DNA of 64,000 nucleotides from Gordonia paraffinivorans NBRC 108238 (GCF_000344155.1 NZ_BAOQ01000017.1:58258-122257), one strand, 5' to 3'. Shown: positions 51,589 through 61,070, counted from the stretch's first letter. The notes: generated by a model not told the origin, from the letters alone. Made by a program: numbers and translations.

Positions 51589-52245
51589 TCACTCCGCCGG
51601 CGGCATGAGCACGGCGTCGATCAGGTACACCTGAGCGTTGGAGGTGGTGACCCCACCGCAGACGATGCCGGCGTCGTTGACCTTCAGGTTGTCGCCCTCG
51701 CCGCTGACGGTGAGCTTCTGGCCCTCGAGGGTGGTGTGCTCGCCGAGCGCCTTGTCGGGGGTCGCCTGGCCGTCGACCACGTGGTAGGTGAGGATCTTGG
51801 TGAGCAGGTCCGTGTCGGTCTTCAGCTGCTCGACGGTCTCCGGCGGCAGCTTCGCGAAGGCGTCGTCGGTCGGCGCGAAGACGGTGTACTCGCCGGTGTT
51901 CAGCGTCTCGACGAGGTTCACGTCCGGGTTCAGCTTGCCGGAGAGCGCCGCGGTCAGGGTGGTGAGCTCGGGGTTGTTCGACGCGGCGGTGGCGACCGGC
52001 ACGGTGGCCATGCCGGCGATCGAGGCCGGTCCGGTGGGGTTGGCCTCGGCGTAGGCGGCGCAGCCGGGACCGACGAGGTTCGCGGCCGGATCGGCGGCGG
52101 TCTCGCTCATCGAGGTCATCCCGCTTGCCGCGCTGGTGGTCGTGGTGGACGAGTCGGTGTCGTCGCTCGAGCATCCGGCGATCACGCCGACGGCGAGGAC
52201 CAGACCGGTCACCGCTCCGGCCACACGGGGAACACGCTTGATCAT
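51589..52245 (-). CDS. Fasciclin-domain lipoprotein (MPT83/MPT70-like)
   Basis: A 218-residue lipoprotein with signal peptide [20 protein letters not shown], lipobox VIAGC and a Thr/Ser-rich linker. One fasciclin (FAS1) domain (about 85-216) has [19 protein letters not shown] and [11 protein letters not shown]. tuberculosis MPT83 (220 residues) has the same layout and is controlled by SigK/RskA. A SigK-like promoter precedes this gene, and an RskA-like gene lies at the right end of the window. Likely surface adhesion or host/lipid interaction; not proven. Confidence 0.88.
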   Translation of the reverse strand: MIKRVPRVAGAVTGLVLAVGVIAGCSSDDTDSSTTTTSAASGMTSMSETAADPAANLVGPGCAAYAEANPTGPASIAGMATVPVATAASNNPELTTLTAALSGKLNPDVNLVETLNTGEYTVFAPTDDAFAKLPPETVEQLKTDTDLLTKILTYHVVDGQATPDKALGEHTTLEGQKLTVSGEGDNLKVNDAGIVCGGVTTSNAQVYLIDAVLMPPAE

Positions 52246-52305
52246 CGTTGATCCTTGTCTCTTGGAGAGGTTCGGCTGTGCGGGTACGCCCAGCCTCACA
52301 AGCGC

Positions 52306-52332
52306 ATTCGCCGCCGTGTCCGAACCGGATGG
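52306..52332 (-). promoter_or_regulatory. SigK-like promoter of the fasciclin gene
   Basis: On the minus strand CCATCC (52332-52327) is followed after 16 nt by CGAAT (52310-52306), matching the -35 and -10 elements described for mycobacterial SigK promoters. The expected start site near 52298 gives a leader of about 53 nt. Confidence 0.5.
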
Positions 52333-52354
52333 GTGACCGGCCGACGGGAGCGGA

Positions 52355-52930
52355 TCAGCTCTGTTCCCACCACTCGCCCTCGGCCCAGGCCTGCCCTTCG
52401 GAGATGGCGCCCATCGTGGTCTGGCCGTCGAGCGCCTCGCGGATGATGTCGGCGTGTCCGCAGTGGTGGGCGGTCTCGCGGAGGAGGTTCAGGATCATCG
52501 TCCGGATGCTCGCCCACTCGTGCTCCGGCTGCCACGGCGCCGTCGGTTGCGGGATGAGGTCGTCGAGGTCGGCGGCCTCGGCGATCACCCGGTCGAAGCC
52601 GGCCGCGTTGCGTTCGTAGGCCTCCAGCCATCCGTCGAGCGTCTCGTCGGTGCCGAGTTCGTATTCGCCCGCCAGGCGGCTCATGTCGAACTCGGCGTTC
52701 TCGTCCCGTTCGACGATGACGCGTGCGGCGTTCTCCTCGCCGCGGGCGAGGTGCTTGACGAGGGCTCCGATGGTCAGGGCGCTGACCGTGGTCTGCTTGC
52801 GCGCCTGGTCGTCGGTCAGGTTCCGGGCGGCGACCCTCAGCATGTTCCGCTGGTCCTGCAGGAGCGTCAGCAGTTCGCGCTTCTCGCCGCTGACGTCGAC
52901 GCCGAGTTCGGGGGTGGTGTAGGTGGCCAT
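52355..52930 (-). CDS. DinB-like (DUF664) metal-binding protein
   Basis: The 191-residue four-helix-bundle protein starts [20 protein letters not shown]. Three histidines expected to bind a divalent metal are in LVKHLARGE and [15 protein letters not shown]. Many actinobacterial DinB relatives are mycothiol-dependent transferases or maleylpyruvate isomerase-like enzymes; the substrate here is unknown. It is divergent from the FMN-binding gene, with 167 bp between starts. Confidence 0.85.
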   Translation of the reverse strand: MATYTTPELGVDVSGEKRELLTLLQDQRNMLRVAARNLTDDQARKQTTVSALTIGALVKHLARGEENAARVIVERDENAEFDMSRLAGEYELGTDETLDGWLEAYERNAAGFDRVIAEAADLDDLIPQPTAPWQPEHEWASIRTMILNLLRETAHHCGHADIIREALDGQTTMGAISEGQAWAEGEWWEQS

Positions 52931-53097
52931 GGTGTGCTCCCTGAGGTGGTGTTCTGGCTGGTGAATGCCACGCTACGAGCCAACGGGGACATCTTCGGTC
53001 CTCGTTCTCCTCTGTTCTCCCCGTGAACCATTTGCGTCCGGAAATGGGCCTGACGGTTGGTGAAATCCGTTTGCGGGGCGAGCTTTTCGCGTCGACA

Positions 53098-53724
53098 ATG
53101 CACTCCATGACCTCAGTGCTGAACGCCCTCACCCGGAAACCCGACCGCGCGGGTGACCGCGCCATGCTCGACGCCCTGCTCGACGAGGTGAAGGTCGGCA
53201 CGCTCAGCACGGTCGTCGACGGGCTTCCCTGGTCGGTCCCGATGCTCTTCGCGCGCGACGGCGACGCCATCCTGCTGCACGGCTCCACCGGTGCCGGGGC
53301 ATTGCGGCATGTGGCCGCCGGGGCACCGGTCACCTTCACCGTGTTCGCGATGGACGGACTCGTGGTGGCGGACAGCCTGTTCGATCACTCCGCCAACTAC
53401 CGGTCGGCGGTCGTGCGGGGGGCGCTCGAACCCGCCGACGACGCGAAGGCGGTCCTCGAGGTGTTGTCGGACAAGCTGATCCCGGGCCGCGTCGCCGAGG
53501 TGCGGGACATGACGTCCAAGGAGCTCGCGGCGACGATGGCGCTACGACTCCCGATCGTCGACGGGCAGTGGATCGTGAAGGGGCGCCAGGGCGGCCCGAG
53601 TTCGCCGTCGACGGAGTGGACGGGCGTGGTGCCGATGCGGACCGTGTACGACCCGCCGGTCACGCACTCCGGCGAGACGCCGCCGGATTCGGTGCTGGCG
53701 CTGGTGGATTCGACGAGACGATAG
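53098..53724 (+). CDS. Pyridoxamine 5'-phosphate oxidase-like FMN-binding protein
   Basis: A 208-residue split-barrel flavoprotein of the Nim-like group. Motifs include VKVGTLSTVVDGLPWSVPM near the N-terminus and LLHGSTGAGALRHVAAG (FMN phosphate region). It may reduce nitro compounds or bind F420/FMN. Starts at 53098 or 53107 are both ATG; neither has a good ribosome binding site. The gene ends before a strong hairpin. Confidence 0.82.
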   Translation: MHSMTSVLNALTRKPDRAGDRAMLDALLDEVKVGTLSTVVDGLPWSVPMLFARDGDAILLHGSTGAGALRHVAAGAPVTFTVFAMDGLVVADSLFDHSANYRSAVVRGALEPADDAKAVLEVLSDKLIPGRVAEVRDMTSKELAATMALRLPIVDGQWIVKGRQGGPSSPSTEWTGVVPMRTVYDPPVTHSGETPPDSVLALVDSTRR

Positions 53725-53727
53725 AGC

Positions 53728-53772
53728 ACTCGGCCGGCGGACCTCAGGGGGGGCACGGTCCGCCGGCCGAGT
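53728..53772 (+). terminator. Perfect 16-bp hairpin after the FMN-binding gene
   Basis: actcggccggcggacc (53728-53743) pairs exactly with 53757-53772 across a 13-nt loop, starting four bases past the stop codon. Confidence 0.75.
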
Positions 53773-53896
53773 CGTTCGCGTCATTGCGAACCTCGGTCGA
53801 GACACCCGGAAGGGCCGGTTTGCGACTACCCGGCCGGGGTGTTCGACGAGTGACGCGGCCCGCGGGTGGGGGCTCTCGGCGAGCCGCGTGTCAAGG

Positions 53897-53927
53897 TGCC
53901 GTGCCCCGGGATCGCCGGGGCACGGCA
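53897..53927 (-). terminator. Perfect 13-bp hairpin after the acyl-CoA synthetase gene
   Basis: tgccgtgccccgg (53897-53909) pairs exactly with 53915-53927 across a 5-nt loop, six bases past the stop of the minus-strand gene. Confidence 0.7.
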
Positions 53928-53932
53928 GGTTC

Positions 53933-55546
53933 TCATCCCTTGCGCAGCACGAATCGCTGGATCTTGCCGCTGGGGGTCTTCGGCAGGGCGTCGACGAAGT
54001 GCACCGTGCGCGGGTAGGCGTGGGCGGCGAACTCGGTCTTGACCAGCTGCTGCAGTTCCTTCTCGAGCTCTTCGGTGCCCTCGACGCCGTCGGCGAGGAC
54101 GACGAACGCCTCGATGACCTCGCCGCGCAGCTCGTCGGGACGACCGACCACCGCCACGTCGACGACCGACGGATGGGTGATGAGCACGCTCTCCACGTCG
54201 AACGGGCCGATCCGGTAGCCGGCCATGATGATCACGTCGTCGTCGCGTGCGTTGAAGTAGTAGCGGCCGGACTCGTCGGCGCGACCGGTGTCGCCGGTCA
54301 GGTACCAGCGTCCGTCCTCGGTGAACCGCGCGGCGGTCTTGTCCGGGGCGTCGAGATAGCCGGAGAACCACATCAGAGGGCTCGCCGCGACCTCGATGGC
54401 GATCTGGCCGTCGACGATGCCGGTGGCGAAGCCCGGCATCGGCTTGCCCATCGAACCGGGGACGAGCTCCTCGCGGACGTCGTCGTGCCAGTGGTTGTTG
54501 ATGAACATGCCGTGCTCGGTCTGCCCGTAGTGGTCGCGGACCTCGGTGCCGAGGGCCTCCTTGGCCCAGCCGATCACGTCGGGGGTCAGCGGCTCGCCGG
54601 CCGACGACGCGCGGCGCAGGGTGAAGCCGGAGATCCGCGGGTCCTTGCTGAGCGAGCGGTAGACGGTGGGTGCGGCGGCGAAGTTGGTGACGCCGAGGTC
54701 GCCGAGGATCTGCGCGGTCAGCTCGGGGGAGAAGCCCGCGTGCAGCAGCAGGTTCCGTCGACCGGTGACCAGCGGTCCGAGGACGCCGTAGTAGAGGCCG
54801 TAGGCCCAGCCCGGGTCGGCGGCGTTCCAGAACACGTCGTCCTCGCGCACGTCGAGGCCGTAGTGCATGTAGGCCTCGAACGAGGCGAGCGCCTTCAGCG
54901 GCACCGGCACGCCCTTGGGGGCGCCGGTGGTCCCGCTGGTGAACAGCAGGATCAGCGCGCCGTCGCCGCCGACGGCGACCGACTCGGAGACCGGCTCGTG
55001 CGAGCTGATCAGGTCCTCGAACCGCAGTGCCGAATCCGGCCCGCTCGCCTCGCTCCCGGCGGCGGAGCCGGCGACGATCTTCTCGATGCCGTCGACCCCG
55101 TCGAGCTTGGCCGCCTGGCTCGGCTCGGTGATGACGACCTTCGCGTTGCCCGACCGCAGGCGCGTCTCGATGGCGGGGGTGGCGAACGCGGTGAACAGCG
55201 GGATGTAGACCGCGCCGAGGCGGGCGATGGCCAGCAGCGAGACGACGAGCTCCTCGCGCTTGCCCATCAGGACGCCGACGGTGTCGCCGCGGCCCACGCC
55301 CAGCTCGGCGAGGGCGGCCGCGAAGCGCTTGGAGCGCTCGGCCAGCTCGCCGTAGGTGATGTCGGTGGTGATCGGCTTCGGCGCCGCATCTGCGTCGGCC
55401 GAGTCCTCGACCTCGATCACGGTGAACGCGACCGCGTCGGGATCGTGACGATCGACGAGGAGCGCAGCGGCATCGGCGTCGGCGGCGCCGTAGATTCCCA
55501 ACCAACGGTCGATCATGTCGGTCGGGGACAGGGTGGCCTGTGTCAT
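53933..55546 (-). CDS. AMP-forming acyl-CoA synthetase (acetyl/medium-chain type)
   Basis: The 537-residue adenylate-forming enzyme activates a carboxylic acid to acyl-AMP and then acyl-CoA. The ATP loop is LFTSGTTGAPKGV, the adenine motif HYGQTEHGM, hinge motif TGDTGRAD and catalytic lysine in PKTPSGKIQRF. An N-terminal ACAS-like segment (MIDRWLGIYG) suggests acetate, propionate or medium-chain substrates. The start is the ATG at 55546. It is divergent from a GAF-LuxR regulator that probably controls it, and is terminated by a 13-bp hairpin. Confidence 0.88.
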   Translation of the reverse strand: MTQATLSPTDMIDRWLGIYGAADADAAALLVDRHDPDAVAFTVIEVEDSADADAAPKPITTDITYGELAERSKRFAAALAELGVGRGDTVGVLMGKREELVVSLLAIARLGAVYIPLFTAFATPAIETRLRSGNAKVVITEPSQAAKLDGVDGIEKIVAGSAAGSEASGPDSALRFEDLISSHEPVSESVAVGGDGALILLFTSGTTGAPKGVPVPLKALASFEAYMHYGLDVREDDVFWNAADPGWAYGLYYGVLGPLVTGRRNLLLHAGFSPELTAQILGDLGVTNFAAAPTVYRSLSKDPRISGFTLRRASSAGEPLTPDVIGWAKEALGTEVRDHYGQTEHGMFINNHWHDDVREELVPGSMGKPMPGFATGIVDGQIAIEVAASPLMWFSGYLDAPDKTAARFTEDGRWYLTGDTGRADESGRYYFNARDDDVIIMAGYRIGPFDVESVLITHPSVVDVAVVGRPDELRGEVIEAFVVLADGVEGTEELEKELQQLVKTEFAAHAYPRTVHFVDALPKTPSGKIQRFVLRKG

Positions 55547-55573
55547 CGTGAACCTCGCTGTGAACTGGGTAAG

Positions 55574-55593
55574 CTGGATCACAGTGTGACCAG
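55574..55593. promoter_or_regulatory. Candidate operator between acyl-CoA synthetase and LuxR genes
   Basis: ctggatcacagtgtgaccag is an inverted repeat (ctgg-tcaca/tgtga-ccag) with one extra A in the left arm. It lies in the 94-bp divergent promoter region. Confidence 0.4.
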
Positions 55594-55640
55594 CCCTGTG
55601 AGGCCCTACCACCCTCCGAAGAGGGGGAGAGCGAGGTGAG

Positions 55641-56447
55641 ATGCCCGAGAAGGTGAACGGCATCGTCGCCGACGCCATCCGTCGCGTGCGTACCTCGAGC
55701 GGGGTGCCGTTGGCGTTCGCGGGGGTGGTCACCGGTCCGACGACCCTGCGGCTGCAGCACTTCGTCGGTCAGCACGTGGGCGCGCTGAGCGGACTGTCGG
55801 TCGACGTCGGACACGGTCTGGGCGGCAAGGTCGTCGCCCTGAACAGGCTCCTCGCCGTCGACGACTACCTGCGCACCCCGCAGATCACCCACCGCTACAA
55901 CACGCTCATCGAGCGCGAGGGACTGCGGGCGGTCATGGCCGCACCGGTCATCGTCGACCGCTCGCCGGTCGCGGTGATCTACGGGGCGATGCACACGCCG
56001 ACGCCGATCGGCGGACGCATGCTCGACGCCCTCGCGAGTGAGGCGCGAGCGGTCGAGCAGGAGATCGTGGCCGCCCGGGCGCGGATGGAACACGCCGCTG
56101 AGGGCGAGAACGAGATGCGCGACCGCATGACCGCGGCGTTCGCCCGGCTGCGCGACCTGGCCGGCACGGTCGACGACGCGCGCATCGCCGAAGAACTCGA
56201 GGCCATCACCCGGGTGCTGATCGCGGGAGAGGAACCCGCAGAGGAGCCCACGGTCGAACTCACCGGACGGGAGCAGGACGTGCTGTCGCTGGCCGCACTC
56301 GGGTATCCCAACGCGCGCATCGCCGAGACGCTGGGCATCACCGTCCACACGGTCAAGGGCTACATGAAGGACGCGATGCGCAAGCTGGGCGCGTCGTCGA
56401 GGCTCGAGGCCGTCGTGACCGCCCGCCGATCGGGCCTACTGCCCTGA
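55641..56447 (+). CDS. GAF-domain LuxR-type transcriptional regulator (RamA-like)
   Basis: A 268-residue regulator with an N-terminal GAF-like sensor (about 15-140, QHFVGQHVGALSGLSVDVG, APVIVDRSPVAVIYG), a helical linker and a C-terminal LuxR helix-turn-helix (about 205-265). The HTH shows LTGREQDVLSLAALGYPNAR and TVHTVKGYMKDAMRKLG. RamA, the acetate-metabolism regulator of Corynebacterium glutamicum, has the same architecture. Divergence from an acyl-CoA synthetase gene supports a similar role. The start at 55641 follows GAGCGAGGTGAG. Confidence 0.8.
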   Translation: MPEKVNGIVADAIRRVRTSSGVPLAFAGVVTGPTTLRLQHFVGQHVGALSGLSVDVGHGLGGKVVALNRLLAVDDYLRTPQITHRYNTLIEREGLRAVMAAPVIVDRSPVAVIYGAMHTPTPIGGRMLDALASEARAVEQEIVAARARMEHAAEGENEMRDRMTAAFARLRDLAGTVDDARIAEELEAITRVLIAGEEPAEEPTVELTGREQDVLSLAALGYPNARIAETLGITVHTVKGYMKDAMRKLGASSRLEAVVTARRSGLLP

Positions 56448-56658
56448 CCCTCCGGCGATTCGTAGCGAACAACGGGTCATGGCGCGTGTTCCTTCTACGA
56501 TCGCCGTGTCGGAGATCACGTCGGCGGCATCGGAATAGATCCGGCGCGGGTGCCGTTGACAGACCCGACGGTGGCGGATTCAAGCCCCGGGCCTCACCCC
56601 TTCGCCGCTTCGAGCGGCCACTCGCCGAGAGGCGCATTGACCGGCATCGTCCACACGT

Positions 56659-56697
56659 ACCGAAGCCGCCGACCCCACAAGGGACGGCGGCTTCGGT
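56659..56697. terminator. Perfect 13-bp hairpin between LuxR gene and DUF7218 gene
   Basis: accgaagccgccg (56659-56671) pairs exactly with 56685-56697 across a 13-nt loop. It lies between convergent genes and can serve both strands. The rest of the 56448-56729 gap shows no gene. Confidence 0.75.
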
Positions 56698-56729
56698 CTT
56701 CGTGTGGATCCGGATGAGTGCGTTCCGGC

Positions 56730-57005
56730 TCAGTGGTTACGCAGCTTCTCGATCAACTCGTCCTTCTTCAGATCCGAGTAGCCGCTGATGTCGAGCTCCT
56801 TGGCCCGCTTCTTCAACTCGTCGACGGTCCAGTCCTCGTAGGAGCCCGAGGTGCCGCCGCTGTGGCCCACCTCCGACCGTGAGCTGTTGGCCGCCGCGTT
56901 GGCGATGCGTGCGGACTTCTCCTTCGAGTTGCCCTCGTCGCGCAGCTTCTCGTACAGCTCGTCGTCCTTGACCGACGGGCCGGGGTCGCGCTTCTTCTCC
57001 GCCAT
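56730..57005 (-). CDS. DUF7218 / Rho-N SAP-like domain protein
   Basis: A 91-residue, highly charged protein beginning MAEKKRDPGPSVKDDELYEK. The first half has the RDEGNSKEKSARIANAAA motif of small actinobacterial stress-type proteins. The second half is a Rho-N/SAP-like helix-extended-loop-helix (WTVDELKKRAKELDISGYSD, KKDELIEKLR) that usually binds nucleic acid. The start at 57005 follows AAGGAGGCGACC. It is divergent from mscR. Confidence 0.82.
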   Translation of the reverse strand: MAEKKRDPGPSVKDDELYEKLRDEGNSKEKSARIANAAANSSRSEVGHSGGTSGSYEDWTVDELKKRAKELDISGYSDLKKDELIEKLRNH

Positions 57006-57316
57006 GGTCGCCTCCTTCGATTCGACGACGGTCCACGTCTGTGGTCGATCTCCGACGGGGTGCCCGCTTCCCGATGCCGCGAAACCCGCTCGCGCGAGAC
57101 GACCCCGTGCCTACGGTTGTGCACGTCCGTCGCCCCGCGGCCCGAACCACTTGTAGTGAACGACGTTGACTACGAGTGGACCACCTGTGGGACCGCGGAT
57201 AAGGTTGTGACGATGTGTCCGCCACGACCGACCCCGCACGACGACCGGCGGACGGACACGGATCGACAAGGCGCGAACACGGTGTCGCCACAAAGCAATT
57301 GCGGAAGGAACAACTC

Positions 57317-58405
57317 ATGTCTCAGACGGTCAAGGGAGTGATCTCGCGCAGCAAGAAGGCGCCGACGGAGGTCGTGGACATCGTGATCCCCGATCCCGGA
57401 CCCCGGGACGTGGTCGTCTCGATCAAGGCCTGCGGCGTCTGCCACACCGACCTCGCCTACCGCGAGGGCGGCATCAACGACGAGTACCCCTTCCTCCTGG
57501 GACACGAGGCGGCGGGTGTCGTCGAGTCGGTCGGTTCGGACGTCTCGCACGTCGAGGTCGGCGACTTCGTCATCCTCAACTGGCGCGCGGTCTGCGGCGA
57601 GTGTCGCGCCTGCAAGCGGGGTCGTCCGTGGTACTGCTTCGACACCTTCAACGCCAGCAAGCCGATGACCCTCGCCGACGGCACCGAGCTGACCCCGGCC
57701 CTGGGCATCGGGGCCTTCGCCGAGAAGACCCTCATCCACGAATTGCAGTGCACCAAGGTCAATCCCGACACCGATCCGGCCGTCGCCGGCCTGCTCGGCT
57801 GCGGTGTGATGGCCGGCCTCGGCGCCGCGGTCAACACCGGCAACGTCGGACGCGGTGACTCGGTCGCCGTCATCGGCTGTGGCGGCGTGGGCGACGCCGC
57901 GATCGCGGGTGCCCGCCTCGCCGGGGCGACCACGATCATCGCCATCGACCGTGACCCCGGAAAGCTGCAGTGGGCCAAGGAACTCGGGGCCACCCACACC
58001 ATCAACGCCACCGAGGTCGAGGACGTGGTCACGGCGGTCCAGGACCTCACCGACGGCAACGGCGCCGACGTCGTCATCGACGCGGTCGGCCGGCCGGAGA
58101 CCTACAAGCAGGCCTTCTACGCCCGCGACCTCGCCGGCGTCGTCGTCCTCGTCGGCGTTCCGACGCCGGAGATGAAGCTCGAGATGCCGCTTGTGGACTT
58201 CTTCTCCCGCGGCGGCGCGCTCAAGTCGTCCTGGTACGGCGACTGCCTGCCCGAGCGCGACTTCCCGATGCTCATCGACCTCTACGAGCAGGGCCGCCTG
58301 CCGCTGGACAAGTTCGTCACCGAACGCATTGGCATCGAGGACGTCGAGGCCGCGTTCTCGGCCATGGAGGCCGGCAAGGTGCTGCGCTCGGTGGTGGTGC
58401 TCTGA
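57317..58405 (+). CDS. mscR: S-(hydroxymethyl)mycothiol dehydrogenase (formaldehyde dehydrogenase)
   Basis: A 362-residue zinc-dependent alcohol dehydrogenase that oxidises the formaldehyde-mycothiol adduct, also able to act on S-nitrosomycothiol. The catalytic zinc site is in KACGVCHTD and GHEAAG. Structural zinc cysteines are in [15 protein letters not shown], and NAD is bound at GCGGVGDAA. The mycobacterial equivalent is MscR/AdhE2 (Rv2259, 361 residues). The start at 57317 follows GGAAGGAAC. The downstream metallo-beta-lactamase gene starts inside its stop codon (TGATG), the same pairing as Rv2259-Rv2260. Confidence 0.93.
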   Translation: MSQTVKGVISRSKKAPTEVVDIVIPDPGPRDVVVSIKACGVCHTDLAYREGGINDEYPFLLGHEAAGVVESVGSDVSHVEVGDFVILNWRAVCGECRACKRGRPWYCFDTFNASKPMTLADGTELTPALGIGAFAEKTLIHELQCTKVNPDTDPAVAGLLGCGVMAGLGAAVNTGNVGRGDSVAVIGCGGVGDAAIAGARLAGATTIIAIDRDPGKLQWAKELGATHTINATEVEDVVTAVQDLTDGNGADVVIDAVGRPETYKQAFYARDLAGVVVLVGVPTPEMKLEMPLVDFFSRGGALKSSWYGDCLPERDFPMLIDLYEQGRLPLDKFVTERIGIEDVEAAFSAMEAGKVLRSVVVL

Positions 58406-59037
58406 TGTCGGGGGACCTGCGCGTCGAGAAGGTCGTCACCTCCGGCACGTTCAGCCTCGACGGCGGGACGTGGGACGTCGACAACAACGTCTGGATCGTC
58501 GGTGACGACGACGAGGTCATCATCATCGATGCCGCGCATTCGGCGGCGCCGATCCTCGAGGGCGTCGGCGACCGCACCGTCAAGGCGATCGTGCTGACCC
58601 ACGGCCACAACGACCACGTGACCGTGGCGCCGGAACTGTCGAAGGAGACGGGTGCGCCGGTCTATCTGCATCCGGGCGACGACATGCTCTGGAACGACAC
58701 GCATCCGGGGGTCGCGCACGAGGATCTCGAGGACGGTCAGAAGATCTCCGTCGCCGGCACCGAGCTGACGGTCATCAACACCCCCGGCCACTCACCGGGC
58801 TCGTCGGTGATCCACTTGCCCGAGGCGGGTGTGCTGTTCTCCGGCGACACCCTGTTCCAGGGCGGGCCGGGTGCCACCGGTCGCTCCTTCTCGAGCTTCC
58901 CGACCATCATCTCCTCGATCAAGGAGAAGATCTTCACCCTCGACCCCGAGACGAAGGTCTACACCGGCCACGGCGACGGCACGACGATCGCCGCCGAGGC
59001 GCCGCACCTCGAAGAGTGGATCAAGCGCGGCCACTGA
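58405..59037 (+). CDS. Metallo-beta-lactamase-fold hydrolase paired with mscR
   Basis: The 210-residue hydrolase has the metal motif THGHNDH (about 66-72), followed by HSPGSS with a metal-binding His and FSGDTLF. It resembles glyoxalase II-type thioesterases. Its coupling to mscR suggests that it hydrolyses S-formyl-mycothiol, releasing formate and mycothiol. This is inferred from context and from the conserved pair in mycobacteria. One-base overlap with the mscR stop. Confidence 0.88.
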   Translation: MSGDLRVEKVVTSGTFSLDGGTWDVDNNVWIVGDDDEVIIIDAAHSAAPILEGVGDRTVKAIVLTHGHNDHVTVAPELSKETGAPVYLHPGDDMLWNDTHPGVAHEDLEDGQKISVAGTELTVINTPGHSPGSSVIHLPEAGVLFSGDTLFQGGPGATGRSFSSFPTIISSIKEKIFTLDPETKVYTGHGDGTTIAAEAPHLEEWIKRGH

Positions 59038-59067
59038 CGCCACATACGAGATCCCGGGCATGAGACG

Positions 59068-59104
59068 ACCCGGCGCGGGCCGCCATCGGGCGCCCGCGCC
59101 GGGT
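59068..59104 (+). terminator. Terminator of the mscR operon
   Basis: acccggcgcgggc (59068-59080) pairs exactly with gcccgcgccgggt (59092-59104) across an 11-nt loop, followed by TTCTTC. It lies 30 bp past the operon end. Confidence 0.8.
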
Positions 59105-59124
59105 TTCTTCGTGCTCCGGGCTTC

Positions 59125-59565
59125 TCAGATCCCGGCCGGCGGCTCGTGCCGGCCATGGGGAGTGTTGTCGCGCAATGCGTTGTCGCGCAATGCGCTCTCG
59201 CCGTCCCGAGTCTTGCCGCGGGGCCGCACGTCGGGGTCGAGGCGGTCGGCCTCGGCGAGCTTGCGCTCCACTTCCTCCCGGGTCTCGGAGGCCACTCCCT
59301 GATGTGAGCGGGCATCTTCGCCCAGACGACGGGCCTCGGCGGCCTTGGCGTCGGCCTCGGCCTGCACCTGACGGGCTCGCGCGTCCGCTTCGGCCGCGAC
59401 CGCCTCGCGCTTGCGCAGCTCAGAGGCCTTTTCGGTCGCGGTCTCGCGAATCTGATGGGCCTTCGATCGTCTGGCTTCCTGTTGGCGGCGCATCAGCATC
59501 AGCGCGACGGCAAGCAGGATCAGCACGACGACCACGCCGACGACGATCCAGATCGCGGTATCCAT
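59125..59565 (-). CDS. Single-pass membrane protein with coiled coil
   Basis: A 146-residue protein with one N-terminal membrane helix (about 4-24, AIWIVVGVVVVLILLAVALM). A long charged, Ala/Glu/Arg-rich coiled coil (about 28-110) and a disordered tail follow. No enzymatic motif. It may be an envelope-tethered scaffold. The ATG at 59565 follows GAGGCC. It ends next to the mscR operon terminator. Confidence 0.75.
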   Translation of the reverse strand: MDTAIWIVVGVVVVLILLAVALMLMRRQQEARRSKAHQIRETATEKASELRKREAVAAEADARARQVQAEADAKAAEARRLGEDARSHQGVASETREEVERKLAEADRLDPDVRPRGKTRDGESALRDNALRDNTPHGRHEPPAGI

Positions 59566-59702
59566 TTCGGGCCTCCTCGGGGCGGGGATCGGGATGAGAT
59601 CGCATACCCAAAAGGCGGGGCTCCGAATCTGCTGCACCCCCACGCTGGGTTTCCAGGGACTCCGGACCACGTGACGCAGCAGTCAGGCGTAATCTGCGAC
59701 GA

Positions 59703-61070
59703 ATGATCCAATCCGCGGTTCGCAACATCGACCATCCCGATCAACCGCCGGTGCCCCGTAGCCGAATCGTCATCGCCTCGATGGTCGGTACGAGTATCGA
59801 GTTCTTCGATTTCTACATCTACGCCACCGCCGCGGTCCTCGTCTTCCCGAAACTGTTCTTCCCGTCCGGCGACGACACCGCCGCGCTGTTGTCGTCGTTC
59901 GCGACCTTCGGTCTCGCCTTCGTCGCGCGACCGATCGGCTCGGTTCTGTTCGGCCACTTCGGTGATCGGATCGGGCGCAAGGCAACGCTCGTCGGCTCAC
60001 TGCTCACGATGGGTATAGCCACCTTCATTATCGGCCTGCTGCCGACCTTCGACCAGGTCGGATATCTGGCGCCGGCGTTGCTGGCGTTGATGCGCTTCTG
60101 CCAGGGTCTCGGACTCGGCGGAGAATGGTCCGGCGCAGCGCTTCTCGCGACCGAGACCGCCGAGAAGGGCAAGCGGGCGTGGGCGGCGATGTGGCCCCAA
60201 CTCGGTGCGCCGATCGGCTTCTTCTTCGCCAACGGCTTGTTCCTGCTGCTGATCTACACCCTCGACTTCGACGCCAAGACCTCGCCCGCCGACCACGCGT
60301 TCCTCACCTGGGGCTGGCGAATCCCGTTCCTGGCCAGCGCGATCATCGTCATCGTCGGCCTCTACGTGCGCCTCAAGCTCACCGAGACCCCGGTCTTCGC
60401 GAAGGCGGTGCAGGAGGGCAAGAAGGTCAAGGCGCCGCTGGCCGAGGTCGTCCGCAGCAGCTGGCGCCAGCTGATCGCCGGAACATTCATCATGGTCGCC
60501 ACGTACACGCTGTTCTACATCGTCACCACGTGGATCGTCTCCTACGGCACCGGCAAGGTGAGCGACGCGTCCGGCGAGAAGCTCTCGTTCAGCTACTCCG
60601 ACTTCCTGGAGCTGCAGATCCTGGCGGTGTTGTTCTTCGCCGTGTTCGTCATGGTCTCGGGACGGATGGCCGATCGATTCGGGCGGCGCGCCTTCCTCCT
60701 CGTGGTGACCGCGCTGATCATCGTCTTCGGCCTCTGCTTCAAGTGGATCCTCGACCCGTCGACGATGAACAACGGCGTCATGCTGCTGTTCCTGATCCTC
60801 GGCATGACCCTGATGGGCCTCACGTTCGGCCCGATGAGCGCGATCCTGCCGGAGCTGTTCCCGACCAACGTCCGCTACACCGGTTCCGGCATCTCCTACA
60901 ACGTCTCGTCGATCATCGGCGCGGCGGTCGCCCCCTTCATCGCGACGTGGATCGTGGCCGACTTCGGCGTCGGCTGGGTGGGCGTCTACCTGGCGGTCGC
61001 GGCGTGCACGACGTTCACCGCATTGCTGAGCGTGCGCGAGACCAAGACGGTGGACCTCACGCAGATCTGA
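59703..61070 (+). CDS. MFS transporter, metabolite:H+ symporter (MHS) family
   Basis: A 455-residue, 12-helix major facilitator protein. MHS signatures include GTSIEFFDFYIYATAAVLVF near the N-terminus, FGHFGDRIGRKATL (loop 2-3 motif) and MRFCQGLGLGGEWSGAALL. RMADRFGRRAF lies in the second half. Relatives move shikimate, alpha-ketoglutarate, citrate or proline/betaine; the substrate is not clear. TAATCT at 59690-59695, seven bases before the ATG with no ribosome binding site, points to a leaderless transcript. Confidence 0.88.
   Translation: MIQSAVRNIDHPDQPPVPRSRIVIASMVGTSIEFFDFYIYATAAVLVFPKLFFPSGDDTAALLSSFATFGLAFVARPIGSVLFGHFGDRIGRKATLVGSLLTMGIATFIIGLLPTFDQVGYLAPALLALMRFCQGLGLGGEWSGAALLATETAEKGKRAWAAMWPQLGAPIGFFFANGLFLLLIYTLDFDAKTSPADHAFLTWGWRIPFLASAIIVIVGLYVRLKLTETPVFAKAVQEGKKVKAPLAEVVRSSWRQLIAGTFIMVATYTLFYIVTTWIVSYGTGKVSDASGEKLSFSYSDFLELQILAVLFFAVFVMVSGRMADRFGRRAFLLVVTALIIVFGLCFKWILDPSTMNNGVMLLFLILGMTLMGLTFGPMSAILPELFPTNVRYTGSGISYNVSSIIGAAVAPFIATWIVADFGVGWVGVYLAVAACTTFTALLSVRETKTVDLTQI

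Noticed and set aside
56560..56640. tRNA-like T-loop segment (ggattcaagcccc)
   Set aside because: No matching acceptor, D or anticodon arms could be drawn.
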